A stretch of 61,135 bases of DNA from an uncultured bacterium (GCA_949035555.1 CAROLD010000010.1:1-61135), one strand, 5' to 3'; counted from the first letter of the stretch, positions 42,236-51,416 are shown. The notes: generated by a model not told the origin, from the sequence alone. Numbers and translations: made by a program.

Positions 42236-43351
42236 TTAATTAAAATGCTGTTTAATTGCTTGTTGAGTGTTAACAGTCGGGTGAGCTTTTTTGAACTCAG
42301 CTTCTGACATTTGTGTACCGTCAGCTTTAAAGTATGCAACTTTACCGTCTTTCGTTTTTTTCATATAGTCGTGGTTTTTACATTCATACAATTTTTTACC
42401 TGCATACTGGTCATCCTGTCGGACTGTTTTTTGACCTTTTTGAAGTCCGAATTTGTTCATAATATAATCCATTTGAGGAACTTCTAGTTTGCTATAATCC
42501 GCATTAGGTAAAGGATTTCCTTTTGCGTCAAAGACGCTAGGATTTCTTTTAATTAAATCTGCTAATAATTCAGCTTGTTGTTGTTTGTTTAATACTCCTG
42601 TTAATTTGGTACCGAGTACATTTGAAAGGATTTGCTGTGCTGTTTGACCTCCGTTTTTGCCTTTTGAAGCTTGTACATTGGTTGATTTATCATTCGCTGC
42701 ATAGTACCAGTTTCCAGATGTACCTCCTCCTGATTTCTTAGAGCGTACTCCTTGGCTTTGGTTATTTCCAATATCATTATTTTTGTCTGATATTTCATTA
42801 TTTCCTTTGTTTTCTTGATTTTCAAGCTTTCCATTATTGCCATTTACCTGTTCATTATTTTCAACTTCAGGTTTAGCTTGTTTTTTACCAAGAGCATCAA
42901 CCATTTCAGAATACGGCAAGTCTTTACCTATGATATTTCCGTCAGAATCAGTTGCAGTAAATTTGCCGTTATTTTCTACGATGTTTGCTTTTGGGAATAA
43001 TTTTTGTAGATTTGCTAATTCGTTATTTTGAGCCTTCTGAGGACTGTTTTGAATTGCTTGCTGTTGATTGAGTTGAGCAAAAGGACTAGCTTGTTGTGCC
43101 GGTTGTTGTTTTTTTAATCCCATAAATCCAAGGAATAATTGTCCAAGCATTCCTATGCCGCCTAGGACAGTGTTGGCAATCATGATGCCTTTTGGTGGTC
43201 CAAAATTATTGGTAACATTGTATGTTACAGAGCCTCCGGAACAACGTTGAGGAGCTCCGCCAACTCTGACATTCATTTTTGGGTAGTATTGTTGAGTTCG
43301 TCTGCCATATACCAGATGATCTGTTGGCATTCCGTGACTGAAATGAACCAT
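42236..43351 (-). CDS. Hypothetical lineage-type protein, Asn/Gln/Lys-rich
   Basis: A 371-residue protein I cannot assign. Residues 1-50 are polar (GRRTQQYYPKMNVRVGG; SVTYNVTNNFGPP). One hydrophobic segment follows (IMIANTVLGGIGMLGQLFLGFMGL, about 56-79), then a long Asn/Gln/Lys-rich linker (80-235). The C-terminal third (about 236-371) looks folded, with two short DGK/DG-x-x hairpins (KDGKVAYFKADG) and helices. There is no classical signal peptide, so topology is uncertain; a membrane-anchored protein with an extended linker is one reading. A TAATAAGAGGA leader element precedes the start. It is unlinked to its neighbours. Confidence 0.75.
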   Translation of the reverse strand: MVHFSHGMPTDHLVYGRRTQQYYPKMNVRVGGAPQRCSGGSVTYNVTNNFGPPKGIMIANTVLGGIGMLGQLFLGFMGLKKQQPAQQASPFAQLNQQQAIQNSPQKAQNNELANLQKLFPKANIVENNGKFTATDSDGNIIGKDLPYSEMVDALGKKQAKPEVENNEQVNGNNGKLENQENKGNNEISDKNNDIGNNQSQGVRSKKSGGGTSGNWYYAANDKSTNVQASKGKNGGQTAQQILSNVLGTKLTGVLNKQQQAELLADLIKRNPSVFDAKGNPLPNADYSKLEVPQMDYIMNKFGLQKGQKTVRQDDQYAGKKLYECKNHDYMKKTKDGKVAYFKADGTQMSEAEFKKAHPTVNTQQAIKQHFN

Positions 43352-43471
43352 ACTCTTGTCCTCTTATTAGTAATCTTATATATATAAAGTATATACAATT
43401 TAAATAATTTACTAATACTAAGAAAAACGTTACATTTCGTTACTATACTCAATAAGCAGAAAAGCAATAAA

Positions 43472-43493
43472 AAAAGAGACCTAAGTCTCTTTT
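43472..43493 (-). terminator. Terminator of tRNA-Pro
   Basis: AAAAGAGAC (43472-43480), loop CTAA, GTCTCTTTT (43485-43493), followed on the minus strand by a T run, 3 bases beyond the tRNA 3' end. Confidence 0.8.
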
Positions 43494-43496
43494 AAA

Positions 43497-43573
43497 TGGT
43501 CGGGATGACACGATTCGAACGTGCGACCCCCTCGTCCCAAGCGAGGTGCGCTACCAAGCTGCGCTACATCCCG
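43497..43573 (-). tRNA. tRNA-Pro (anticodon TGG)
   Basis: Read on the minus strand: acceptor CGGGATG/CATCCCG, D arm GCGCAGCTTGGTAGCGC, anticodon stem CCTCG/CGAGG around loop CTTGGGA (anticodon TGG) and T arm with GTTCGAATC. The discriminator A is followed by an encoded CCA (43499-43497). UGG with a modified U34 could read all four Pro codons. Confidence 0.96.
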
Positions 43574-43707
43574 GGGGTGTTTGTAATGCCAAGTTAATAT
43601 CGGCTACGTTTTTTATTCTAGGATAAACATTTTTTATTGTCAATAATGTTTTTAACTTTTTTAAACAATTTTTTTTCTCAATTTTTCTATGGTATTATTC
43701 TTATATT

Positions 43708-44376
43708 ATGGTTAGGCTTATAAATAAAGACAATTTAAAACAAGTTACCAATGTTGCATATGTAATCATGAAGATGCAGGAATTTTTTACGTACATAAGA
43801 GGGTATAATCATCCTAAAGTTAGCCCTTGTATTTATGCTATGTGGCATGAAAATCAATTTCTCGTTCATGGAATTCCAAACAGGAAAAATTTAAATATTC
43901 TGATAAGCAATTCTCTTGATGGACAAATAATTGGTGAAGTTTGTGAAAGATGGGGATTTCAGACCTGTAGAGGTTCTTCAAACAGAAAAGGTGCTGTTTC
44001 CGGAACTTTAAAAATGATTTCTAAGTTAGAACAAGGACAAAATATTGCAATAATGGTTGATGGACCGAGAGGACCTTTGCATAAGGTTAAATCCGGTGCA
44101 ATTTTTCTAGCAAGAGAAGCTAAAGTGCCGATTATACCTGTTCACTGGTATTCAACGGATTTTACTTTTGTAAGATTCCCGTCATGGGATAAAATGACTT
44201 CACCGTTAGGACCTTGTCGTCTGTTAAATTTGTATGGTGACCCAATTTATACTGATGGAAAAACTGATGAACAGGTTGCGGATGAGCTTAGAAATGCCTT
44301 ATTTGAACTGGAAAAAATTGCACCCGCAAAATACCAAGAGGCAAAAAAATCAAAACTATGGAACAAAAAGCAGTAA
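43708..44376 (+). CDS. Lysophospholipid/lipid A-type acyltransferase (DUF374)
   Basis: A 222-residue protein of the DUF374 family related to LpxL-type and glycerophospholipid acyltransferases. Visible motifs are AMWHENQF (in place of the H-x4-D/N block), ISNSLDGQIIGEVCERWGFQTCRGSS, VDGPRGPLHKVKSGAIFLA and VPIIPVHWYS, all typical. There is no clear membrane helix in this length; it probably docks on the inner membrane. Together with lpxK it suggests lipid A acylation, but phospholipid acylation is equally possible. Its 3' end overlaps the nitrilase gene by 19 bases. Confidence 0.85.
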   Translation: MVRLINKDNLKQVTNVAYVIMKMQEFFTYIRGYNHPKVSPCIYAMWHENQFLVHGIPNRKNLNILISNSLDGQIIGEVCERWGFQTCRGSSNRKGAVSGTLKMISKLEQGQNIAIMVDGPRGPLHKVKSGAIFLAREAKVPIIPVHWYSTDFTFVRFPSWDKMTSPLGPCRLLNLYGDPIYTDGKTDEQVADELRNALFELEKIAPAKYQEAKKSKLWNKKQ

Positions 44377-45173
44377 AAATTTCTATACTTCAAATGTCTT
44401 CAGTTATCGGTGATGTTGAAGCTAATTGTAAAAAGGTTGAAGAACTTATTACTTCTCATATGCCAAATGATACTGATGTGCTTGTTTTACCGGAAGTATG
44501 GACGTGCGGTTGGGCTTGTTCGTATTTTCAGGAAACTGCTCAAAAGATTAATGATAGTTTTGTAGTTAATTTTCTTTCGAAAATTGCTAAAATGTACAAT
44601 ATAAATATAATTGGCGGAAGTTTTATTACTAAATCCGGTGATAAATACTTTAATACTTGTCCTGTAATAAACAAAGACGGAAAACTAATTGCAGAGTATT
44701 CGAAAAACCACTTATTTTCTTATTACGGATGTGATGAGGGTAAATTTATAACGGTCGGAGACTCTCCTGTTATGGTGGAATTAGAAGGTGTTAAATTCGG
44801 TCTGACTATTTGTTATGATATAAGGTTTCCTGAAATTTACAGAGCTTACAGAAAAGCCGGAGCTGATGTTCTTGTAAATTGTGCAGCATGGGGCTCCAAA
44901 AAGCCTGTGGAATGGGAAGTTATGACAAAATCCCGAGCAGTTGAAAATCAGTGTTTCATGGTTGCACTTACCCAGTCCGGGTATATTGAAAATGGAGAAT
45001 ATAATCTCGGTGAGTCCAGAATTATTGATTATAAAGGAGGAGAACTTTCTTCAATAATGGAGGGTGAGGGGATTGTATCTTCAACTCTTTTGTTAGATGA
45101 TATGTATGAATTTAGAAATAAATGTACTGTTCTAAATGACATCAGGGATAATTATGAGGTTCAAATATTATGA
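44358..45173 (+). CDS. Carbon-nitrogen hydrolase (omega-amidase/nitrilase family)
   Basis: A 271-residue nitrilase-superfamily amidase. The catalytic triad is visible as Glu46 (VLPEVWTCGW), Lys116 (YSKNHLF) and Cys152 (LTICYDIRFPE). The segment LTICYDIRFPEIYR and the trailing RAVENQCFMVA match the omega-amidase branch (YafV/NIT2), which hydrolyses 2-oxoglutaramate and related amides, possibly as metabolite repair. Substrate assignment is from family resemblance. It overlaps the acyltransferase gene upstream by 19 bases and the PBP4 gene downstream by 4 (ATGA). Confidence 0.88.
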   Translation: MEQKAVKISILQMSSVIGDVEANCKKVEELITSHMPNDTDVLVLPEVWTCGWACSYFQETAQKINDSFVVNFLSKIAKMYNINIIGGSFITKSGDKYFNTCPVINKDGKLIAEYSKNHLFSYYGCDEGKFITVGDSPVMVELEGVKFGLTICYDIRFPEIYRAYRKAGADVLVNCAAWGSKKPVEWEVMTKSRAVENQCFMVALTQSGYIENGEYNLGESRIIDYKGGELSSIMEGEGIVSSTLLLDDMYEFRNKCTVLNDIRDNYEVQIL

Positions 45174-46525
45174 ATAAAATAATAAGTTTGTTATTATCAC
45201 TTTGTTTTACATTTTCTATTGCTCATGCCGAAAATATTACCAAAACGATAAGCTCTTTAAATGTAAATAAAAGTGCGATTTCAGTATCTGTTAAAGATAT
45301 TCGAAATGGAGATGAAGTTTATTCTTTGAATAAGAATACTCCAATGATACCTGCTTCAACTTTAAAAATTGTTACATCCTCGGCTGCTGTGGATACACTG
45401 GGCAAAGATTATAATTTTTCAACAAAGCTTTATAAAAGTACTAATAACGATTTATATATAAAACTAGGTGCTGATCCTTTTTTAACTTCATCAGATTTGG
45501 TTCAGCTTATGGCAATAGCAAGAGAAAAAAATATTCTTGAACCTAAAAATATTTTTGTTGATGCTACTGTTTTTGATAATGTAGAATGGGGCGAAGGCTG
45601 GCAGTGGGATGATGATATGAACCCGCTTATGCCAAAATTCAGCGCTTATAATCTGGATGGCAATCTCTTGAAAATTGAGGTCACTCCAAATATAAACAAT
45701 ACACCTGCTTCAATCGCAGTTAAACCTTTTTATCCATTAACTTTTATGAATCTCGTTAAAACAGACAGAACTTTAGGACAGAATAATATTTCTGTTAATA
45801 GAAGCAACAGTATAGCCCCTAATGTTATGGAGGTTAAAGGTGCTGTAGCTAAAACTGCTGTTGTGCGAATACCTGTAATCAGTCCTAAAATGTATTTTAA
45901 ACTAAGATTGGAAGAAGCAATTCGAGATCAGAAAATTGAGTATTTTAAATCTTTAAAAAATGAAGTTTTACCCGATAAAAATATTTATTTTGCAGGTGAA
46001 ATAAATCATGATATGCCAACTGCTTTAAATTCAGTTTTAAAAAACAGCAACAATCTTGTTGCCGAAACTATGTTTAAGCTTGCTGGTTCTAAATGGGCCG
46101 GAGCTCAAGGCTGTGGTGAAAATTCTCTTGGCATGCTTAATGAATATTTGAAAAATATCAATATCAAATCTGATGATATCAAAATTGTTGATGGCAGTGG
46201 GGTTTCTAAAAATAACCTTATGACAGCGGATTTTATGACAGATTTTCTTGTGTATCGCGCTAAGTCTGAAGATTTTGATGATTTTAAAAATTATCTTCCT
46301 GCACCGGGTGAGGGTACTTTGAAAAACAGAATGTTGTACTTTAAGGATAATTTATACGCAAAAACAGGCACCTTGTCTGATGCAAGTGCTATTGCAGGAT
46401 ATATTACTTCTCGAAAGGGTAAAACTTATGCATTTGATATTATGATAAATGATGCAAAAACTTCTTCAGCTGATAAGAAAAATATTGAAGAACAAATTTT
46501 GCGTCAAATATATACAAGTTACTAG
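45170..46525 (+). CDS. dacB: D-alanyl-D-alanine carboxypeptidase/endopeptidase (PBP4, S13)
   Basis: A periplasmic penicillin-binding protein that trims or cleaves peptidoglycan cross-links. The signal peptide is about 1-20 (SIAHA|EN). The S-x-x-K motif is Ser63-Thr-Leu-Lys66 (IPASTLKIVTS), the S-x-N motif lies in DGSGVSKNNL and the K-T-G motif in YAKTGTLSDASAIAGY. At 451 residues it has the usual PBP4 length, including the inserted domain between the first and second motif. It overlaps the nitrilase gene by 4 bases and ends the tightly overlapped part of the run. Gene symbol follows the family. Confidence 0.92.
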   Translation: MNKIISLLLSLCFTFSIAHAENITKTISSLNVNKSAISVSVKDIRNGDEVYSLNKNTPMIPASTLKIVTSSAAVDTLGKDYNFSTKLYKSTNNDLYIKLGADPFLTSSDLVQLMAIAREKNILEPKNIFVDATVFDNVEWGEGWQWDDDMNPLMPKFSAYNLDGNLLKIEVTPNINNTPASIAVKPFYPLTFMNLVKTDRTLGQNNISVNRSNSIAPNVMEVKGAVAKTAVVRIPVISPKMYFKLRLEEAIRDQKIEYFKSLKNEVLPDKNIYFAGEINHDMPTALNSVLKNSNNLVAETMFKLAGSKWAGAQGCGENSLGMLNEYLKNINIKSDDIKIVDGSGVSKNNLMTADFMTDFLVYRAKSEDFDDFKNYLPAPGEGTLKNRMLYFKDNLYAKTGTLSDASAIAGYITSRKGKTYAFDIMINDAKTSSADKKNIEEQILRQIYTSY

Positions 46526-46546
46526 TTAATTAAAAAGGATAGATTT

Positions 46547-47410
46547 ATGTATGAACCGGAGTTTACGGTTATAACACCGACATCGAATATTGTAGAAGCA
46601 GGATTAGCTGATGACTTTACATTGCTTGTTAATCTTTTAGACAGACAAACTTATCCGTATATTGAACATTTAATTATAGATAACGCCTCTACGGATGAAA
46701 CAACTACCTTGTTGAAAGAATATAAGAATAGCGGATTTTTGGATTTCTTCTCAGAACCTGACAGGGGAAAGTTTGATGCTATGAACAAAGGTATCATACG
46801 TGCCAAAGGTAAATATGTATCATTTTTAAGCTGTGACGATTTCTACCATGATGTCACTGCAATCGCAGATATTGTAAATTTAATGGAGCAGGAAAACGCA
46901 GATTTCTGTTTCTTCCCTGCTTATTGCTGTCATCCGGAAGGCTTTGTATTTCAATTTGTTCCTGCAATGCTTAATGCTTTTCAGGTTACTCCTTGTGCCC
47001 GTCAAGCGTTTGTGTTTAAACGCAGTGTTCTTGATGCAGTCAGAATGTTTGATGTGAAATTTCAGCTTATATCTGATTATGATTTAATTATCCGATTGAT
47101 GCTTGCAGGTTACAAAGGTGTTTATCTTGAACGTAATATTTTAACCTATAAACTTGGAGAACAAGCTTCAAAACATGTTACTCAAATGGAAGCGGAATGC
47201 AGTCATATTTTCTATAAAAATTATAAACCGCTTTATCCAATGACTGACGATGTTTTAAAAAGAATGGTTGGTATTTCTGAAATTCCAAAACCTCTTTTAG
47301 ATAAATTGGCATTAAAGTTTCCGAAAGAAGACAGAGAATTATTTTATCAGCAGTATGAGGAAATGTATAATCTTAGAGTTCGTGCTCAAAGAGAAAGAAA
47401 TAATCGTTAA
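46547..47410 (+). CDS. Family 2 glycosyltransferase
   Basis: A 287-residue GT-A fold enzyme. FTVITPTSN and LIIDNASTDET form the nucleotide-sugar site, SFLSCDDFYHD holds the D-x-D-like metal site (here C-D-D) and the rest follows the WcaA/GT2 pattern, including EPDRGKFDAMNKGIIRAKG. No membrane segment is seen; it probably works at the cytoplasmic face on envelope polysaccharide. It follows dacB by 21 bases with an AAAAGGA site. The oxidoreductase gene next to it may help make the sugar donor. Confidence 0.9.
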   Translation: MYEPEFTVITPTSNIVEAGLADDFTLLVNLLDRQTYPYIEHLIIDNASTDETTTLLKEYKNSGFLDFFSEPDRGKFDAMNKGIIRAKGKYVSFLSCDDFYHDVTAIADIVNLMEQENADFCFFPAYCCHPEGFVFQFVPAMLNAFQVTPCARQAFVFKRSVLDAVRMFDVKFQLISDYDLIIRLMLAGYKGVYLERNILTYKLGEQASKHVTQMEAECSHIFYKNYKPLYPMTDDVLKRMVGISEIPKPLLDKLALKFPKEDRELFYQQYEEMYNLRVRAQRERNNR

Positions 47411-47414
47411 GTAT

Positions 47415-47442
47415 TTGCAAAATAACTTTTCAGGTTTATAAT
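47415..47442 (+). promoter_or_regulatory. Promoter of the oxidoreductase gene
   Basis: TTGCAA (47415-47420), 16 bp, TATAAT (47437-47442), 38 bases upstream of the Gfo/Idh/MocA gene. Confidence 0.5.
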
Positions 47443-47480
47443 TAAAATAAGATAGTTATTAGAAGAAGGTTAGGGAAAAG

Positions 47481-48482
47481 ATGACTGAACAAAAAATTGC
47501 AGTATTAGGTTGCGGGTTATGGGGACGAAATATTGTCCGTAATTTCTATAATTTGAATGCTCTTGGTATGGTTTGTGATTTGGATGATGAAAATCTTGCA
47601 AAAGTAAGAGAGCAATATCCGGATGTAAAAACAACAAAAGATTTTAATGATATTTTAAACAGTGATGAAATTACAGGGGTTGTGGTTGTTACACCGAGCC
47701 ATACTCACTTTAAATTTGTAAAAGCAATGCTTGAAGCCGGGAAACATGTTTATGTAGAAAAACCTATTTCAACAGTTGCACAAGAAGCAAGAGATTTGAC
47801 AGATTTAGCTGATAGTAAAGGACTTGTCCTTATGGTCGGACACCTTCTTTTGTACCATCCTGCTGTAAACAGATTGAAAATGCTTGTTGAAGATGGCATT
47901 CTCGGTGATATCGTTTACGCTCAAAGCGACAGATTAAACATTAACTATTTTAAGAATGACAGAAGTGTTATGTGGGATTTAGCACCGCATGATGTCTCAA
48001 TGATGAGTTATGTTACAGGTAAAGATCCTGTACGTGTAATTTCTGCTGTGGGTTGTTCATCAGATAAAAATGATATTATGGATATTACCCATCTTACAAT
48101 AGAGTTTGAAGGCGGTATGATAGGACAAATTTCTGACAGTTGGATTACACCGAGAAAACATGTTCAATTGCTTGTCCGCGGGACTAAAAAAACTGCTATT
48201 TTAGATGACACTGTGCCTGATCATAAATTAACTATTTATGATAACTTCAAAGCAGGTAATACTGAACTTGTTCAGCCGGATGTTCTTGAAATAGAACCGC
48301 TAAAACTTGAATGCCAGCACTTTATCAATTGTTGTGAATCAGGTAAAAAAGCACGTTCGGATGGTGAAAACGGATTTATAGTTGTAAGTATTCTGGAAGA
48401 AGCGGAAAAATTTATGTTGGGCGACAGAGCAAAGAATTTGGATAATTTTGACTGGGCGCTTTCAAGATCTAAAAAATTATAG
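47481..48482 (+). CDS. Gfo/Idh/MocA family NAD(P)-dependent oxidoreductase
   Basis: A 333-residue dehydrogenase. The Rossmann motif is VLGCGLWGRNIVRNF. YVEKPIS carries the family's catalytic-site Lys, and WDLAPHDVSMM holds the substrate-binding His. Members oxidise nucleotide sugars or inositols; WbpB-like UDP-sugar 3-dehydrogenases are close in plan. Its position after a glycosyltransferase and before a CDP-alcohol transferase suggests a role in envelope sugar synthesis. Substrate not determined. Confidence 0.88.
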   Translation: MTEQKIAVLGCGLWGRNIVRNFYNLNALGMVCDLDDENLAKVREQYPDVKTTKDFNDILNSDEITGVVVVTPSHTHFKFVKAMLEAGKHVYVEKPISTVAQEARDLTDLADSKGLVLMVGHLLLYHPAVNRLKMLVEDGILGDIVYAQSDRLNINYFKNDRSVMWDLAPHDVSMMSYVTGKDPVRVISAVGCSSDKNDIMDITHLTIEFEGGMIGQISDSWITPRKHVQLLVRGTKKTAILDDTVPDHKLTIYDNFKAGNTELVQPDVLEIEPLKLECQHFINCCESGKKARSDGENGFIVVSILEEAEKFMLGDRAKNLDNFDWALSRSKKL

Positions 48483-48503
48483 TTTGTAAAAGAGGATTTA
48501 ATA

Positions 48504-49124
48504 ATGGATATTAAAAATAATACGGCAAATATTGTTTCAATAAGCAGAATATTCGTTGCTTTTGTTGCAATCGGACTTTTGTTTAAACACACTACCTGTG
48601 CATACATATGGTCAGTTGTTTTAACGGCAATAGCATTTGCAATGGATGGGGTTGATGGTTATATTGCAAGAAAATACAATCAATCATCTGAACTTGGTTC
48701 TGTGCTTGATATTATGGGTGACAGAATTGTAGAAGTTTCTTATTGGATTGCATTTGCAGTTCTTGGGTGGTTAAATATTTTATTCCCTATTGTATGTGTT
48801 ACACGAGCTTTCACTACAGATAGTATCAGAAGTGTTGCTCTGTCAAAAGGTATGACAGCATTTGGAGATAAATCAATGCAATCTACTGCATGGGGAAAAT
48901 TTATCTGCGGTTCGAAATTTATGAGAATAAGTTATGCAGTTGCAAAAGTTGCGGCATTTATACTTTTGATTGTTGCATATATACCTAATATGAACCCTAG
49001 TAGTTGTGGAATTATACGTTTAATTGCGGAAATTCTCGCATGGATTGCAATTATATTCTGTGTTGTCCGAGCTATTCCTGTTGTTGCGGAAAGCGGAAAG
49101 TTATTTGATAATGACAAAGCTTAA
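48504..49124 (+). CDS. CDP-alcohol phosphatidyltransferase family protein
   Basis: A 206-residue membrane enzyme with about six hydrophobic segments. The catalytic motif D-G-x2-A-R-x8-G-x3-D-x3-D is complete: DGYIARKYNQSSELGSVLDI continuing to M-G-D. The family moves a phosphatidyl group from CDP-diacylglycerol to an alcohol (glycerol 3-phosphate, inositol phosphate or serine). The acceptor cannot be told from sequence; it is less like PgsA than a generic member. An AGAGGA site precedes the ATG. The last 14 bases overlap the trmL start. Confidence 0.88.
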   Translation: MDIKNNTANIVSISRIFVAFVAIGLLFKHTTCAYIWSVVLTAIAFAMDGVDGYIARKYNQSSELGSVLDIMGDRIVEVSYWIAFAVLGWLNILFPIVCVTRAFTTDSIRSVALSKGMTAFGDKSMQSTAWGKFICGSKFMRISYAVAKVAAFILLIVAYIPNMNPSSCGIIRLIAEILAWIAIIFCVVRAIPVVAESGKLFDNDKA

Positions 49125-49560
49125 TATTGTTCTATACGAACCTGAAATACCTCAAAATACAGGAAATATAGCAAGACTTTGTGCATGTTGCGGGGCAAGT
49201 CTATATCTTGTCGGTAAATTGGGCTTTTCACTATCAAGCAAATATACAAAACGTGCAGGACTTGATTATTGGGAAAGTGTAGATTTGCATAAAGTTGATA
49301 CAATGGAACAGTTGTACGATGAATTTCCTGATGGTACATTTTATTATCTGACTACGAAAACTGATAAATTATATACAGATATTGACTTTAAAGACGGTGA
49401 TTTTATTGTGTTCGGTCCTGAGACTCGCGGACTGCCTGATAAATATGTTAAAGATTCTCATGCCAGAACAATACCAATGAAAGAAGGGCAAAGAAGTCTT
49501 AATTTGTCAAATTCGGTTGCAATTGTAGCATACGAGGCAATAAGGCAGAATGGATTATAA
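49111..49560 (+). CDS. trmL: tRNA (cytidine/uridine-34 2'-O)-methyltransferase
   Basis: SPOUT-class enzyme methylating the wobble ribose of tRNA-Leu species. The 149-residue protein opens LNIVLYEPEIPQNTGNIARL and ends with IPMKEGQRSLNLSNSVAIVAYEA, both diagnostic; FGPETRGLP is the knot loop. The start at 49111 is chosen because it gives the usual N-terminus; earlier in-frame starts lie inside the preceding gene. It overlaps that gene by 14 bases and nnrD by 11. Confidence 0.93.
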   Translation: MTKLNIVLYEPEIPQNTGNIARLCACCGASLYLVGKLGFSLSSKYTKRAGLDYWESVDLHKVDTMEQLYDEFPDGTFYYLTTKTDKLYTDIDFKDGDFIVFGPETRGLPDKYVKDSHARTIPMKEGQRSLNLSNSVAIVAYEAIRQNGL

Positions 49561-50374
49561 GCTTCCAAAAAGGATAGAAAATTCTAACAAGTCAACCTAT
49601 GGCAGAGTTTTGAATATTGCAGGCTCTGATTATATGCCCGGAGCGGCATTATTATCAAGTGTTTCTGCATTAAAAATAGGGTGCGGATATTGTTTTTTAG
49701 CTTCCAGTGAGCGGGTAATTGATGCAGTTGCCGCGCAAACTCAAAATATTGTGTTTTTACCATATTCAAAACTTTTGGATAATCTTGACGATGCTGATGT
49801 GGTTGAAATAGGTTGCGGGTTGTCTCAAAATGAGCAGGCAGTTTCTGTTTTTCAAGAAGTAATTGAAAACATACAACAAAATAAGCCTCTTTTAATAGAT
49901 GCTGACGGATTGAATATATTATCTAAAAATCCAGTTGAATTTGTGGCAAAGGGTTTTAAGTCAGTTGTGCTAACTCCACATCCGAAAGAAGCGGCAAGGC
50001 TTCTTGATGTTTCGCTTGATGAGGTTTTAAATGATGTTGAACTTTCGGCAAACAAGATCGCTCAATTGTACAATGCAATAGTCGTGTTGAAAACAAATAA
50101 AACCATTGTTGTTTCTCCTGATGGTCAAAAATATATAAATTCAACAGGTAATAATTCAATGGCAAAAGCAGGATCCGGAGACGTCCTAGCAGGCATGATA
50201 TCAGGATTAGTTGCACAAAGTATGGATTTGTTTGAAGCCTCATGTTTAGGTGTTTATCTTCATGGGCTTTGCGGGGATATAGCAGCAAAAAAACTTACCC
50301 AATATTCAGTGATGGCTGAAGATTTGATAAGTTTTATTCCGCAAGCTCTTAAATTGTATTTAAGTATAAATTAA
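49550..50374 (+). CDS. nnrD: ADP/ATP-dependent NAD(P)H-hydrate dehydratase
   Basis: Repairs hydrated NADH and NADPH. The 274-residue ribokinase-like protein has GRVLNIAGSDYMPGAALLS, LIDADGLNIL, VLTPHPKEAARLL and the catalytic NSMAKAGSGDVLAGMISGL. The N-terminal epimerase domain (NnrE) found fused in many bacteria is absent here. It overlaps trmL by 11 bases and ends overlapping the converging small gene by 4 bases. Confidence 0.92.
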   Translation: MDYKLPKRIENSNKSTYGRVLNIAGSDYMPGAALLSSVSALKIGCGYCFLASSERVIDAVAAQTQNIVFLPYSKLLDNLDDADVVEIGCGLSQNEQAVSVFQEVIENIQQNKPLLIDADGLNILSKNPVEFVAKGFKSVVLTPHPKEAARLLDVSLDEVLNDVELSANKIAQLYNAIVVLKTNKTIVVSPDGQKYINSTGNNSMAKAGSGDVLAGMISGLVAQSMDLFEASCLGVYLHGLCGDIAAKKLTQYSVMAEDLISFIPQALKLYLSIN

Positions 50375-50583
50375 AACATAAAGTCCAAAACATTACCTGT
50401 ATTGCTTGGTTTAATGCTTTCAATTAATGTGCATGGGCTGAAATATTTCCAAGAATTATCGGCTTGTTTAATTTCAGGTAATATTGCATCTCGGCTTAAA
50501 TATTGTGAAGCTGTGTCAGATACGCATTTTGCAGCTTTTATAATTTTAGGTTCTACTTTTGTTGCTATTGCTGCTGTGTTCAT
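50371..50583 (-). CDS. Small hypothetical protein, 70 residues
   Basis: A 70-residue protein of unknown function, starting MNTAAIATKVEPKIIKAA. It is accepted because an AAGGAG site lies 7 bases before the ATG and the frame uses codons like its neighbours. It is polar, with two Cys (AAKCVSDT, SPCTLIES) and no membrane segment. The C-terminus overlaps nnrD by 4 bases on the opposite strand. The frame on the other strand (50402-50656) has no ribosome site. Confidence 0.55.
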   Translation of the reverse strand: MNTAAIATKVEPKIIKAAKCVSDTASQYLSRDAILPEIKQADNSWKYFSPCTLIESIKPSNTGNVLDFMF

Positions 50584-50669
50584 TTTGTTCTCCTTTTTTT
50601 TGTTGTTGAATTGTTATCATATTGTATATTGTCTGTTTATACTATTAAACATCTAAAATGTTTGTAAAA

Positions 50670-50721
50670 AATAACCCGGGTAGATAATATATTTTTGTTT
50701 TTATCTCTCTCCCGGGTTATT
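50670..50721 (-). terminator. Terminator after speD
   Basis: Outer stem of 11 bp, AATAACCCGGG (50670-50680) with CCCGGGTTATT (50711-50721), enclosing an inner AGATAA/TTATCT pairing and followed on the minus strand by a T run. Confidence 0.7.
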
Positions 50722-50747
50722 AAGTTTTTATAATTCAGTAATTGATT

Positions 50748-51203
50748 TTAGCTTTCTATCTGCTGCATAATCTCAAATGGTTTTTCAACTACTTTCATTG
50801 TTTCTTTAGAGATTATACCCCTTTTTAATTCTGTGAAAGTTGCTCTTTTTGAGCTAAATTTATTTTTCAGGAATTCATAAGCAACTTTTGGGTCGCATTT
50901 GGAACCGCACGTGAATAAATCAACTGCGGCATAACCTAATTCCGGCCACGTATGAATTGCTAAGTGGCTTTCTGAAATAATTACAACCCCGGAAACTCCG
51001 TATGGGTTGAACATATGAAAGCATTTTTGTACGATTGTTGCACCGCATTCAAGTGCTGAATCTATCATGTATTTTTCAACTTTATCAATACTGTTTAAAG
51101 TATTCGGATCACATTCAAAAAATTCTGCAAGTACATGTTGACCTAAATGTATTTCATCTTGTTCAGGACTTATTTGAAACATGTCTAAAGGTGAATTTGC
51201 CAA
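50748..51203 (-). CDS. speD: S-adenosylmethionine decarboxylase proenzyme
   Basis: Makes decarboxylated SAM, the aminopropyl donor for spermidine. The 151-residue class 1b proenzyme has ISESHLAIHTWPE, in which self-cleavage between Glu78 and Ser79 generates the pyruvoyl group, and DLFTCGSKCDP with the catalytic Cys. No aminopropyltransferase (speE) is adjacent. An AAGGAG site precedes the ATG. Unlinked to metK in this window, though it uses its product. Confidence 0.95.
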   Translation of the reverse strand: MANSPLDMFQISPEQDEIHLGQHVLAEFFECDPNTLNSIDKVEKYMIDSALECGATIVQKCFHMFNPYGVSGVVIISESHLAIHTWPELGYAAVDLFTCGSKCDPKVAYEFLKNKFSSKRATFTELKRGIISKETMKVVEKPFEIMQQIES

Positions 51204-51416
51204 TTTGTTTTTCTCCTTATAAAATAAATGTATATTTCCACTCTACTAAATAATATACTAAAAATAAAATTTTTTGTTAGTTTTATATATATTTTTTTTT
51301 ATGACAAATTTGAATAATCGTCATAACTACACTTATATTTACTTTTCAAGATTTTTTATATATTAAGTTTTATTAACTATATTTTCAATTACCCGCTTTT
51401 ATTATAGAATTTCGGT

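Noticed and set aside
42055..42339. 94-residue frame on the minus strand
   Set aside because: It overlaps both the start of the 54-residue gene and the end of the 42236-43351 gene in another frame and has no ribosome site; the shorter frame has a perfect one.
50402..50656. 84-residue hydrophobic frame on the plus strand
   Set aside because: No ribosome site, antisense to a small gene with a good site, and its hydrophobic end comes from T-rich intergenic sequence.
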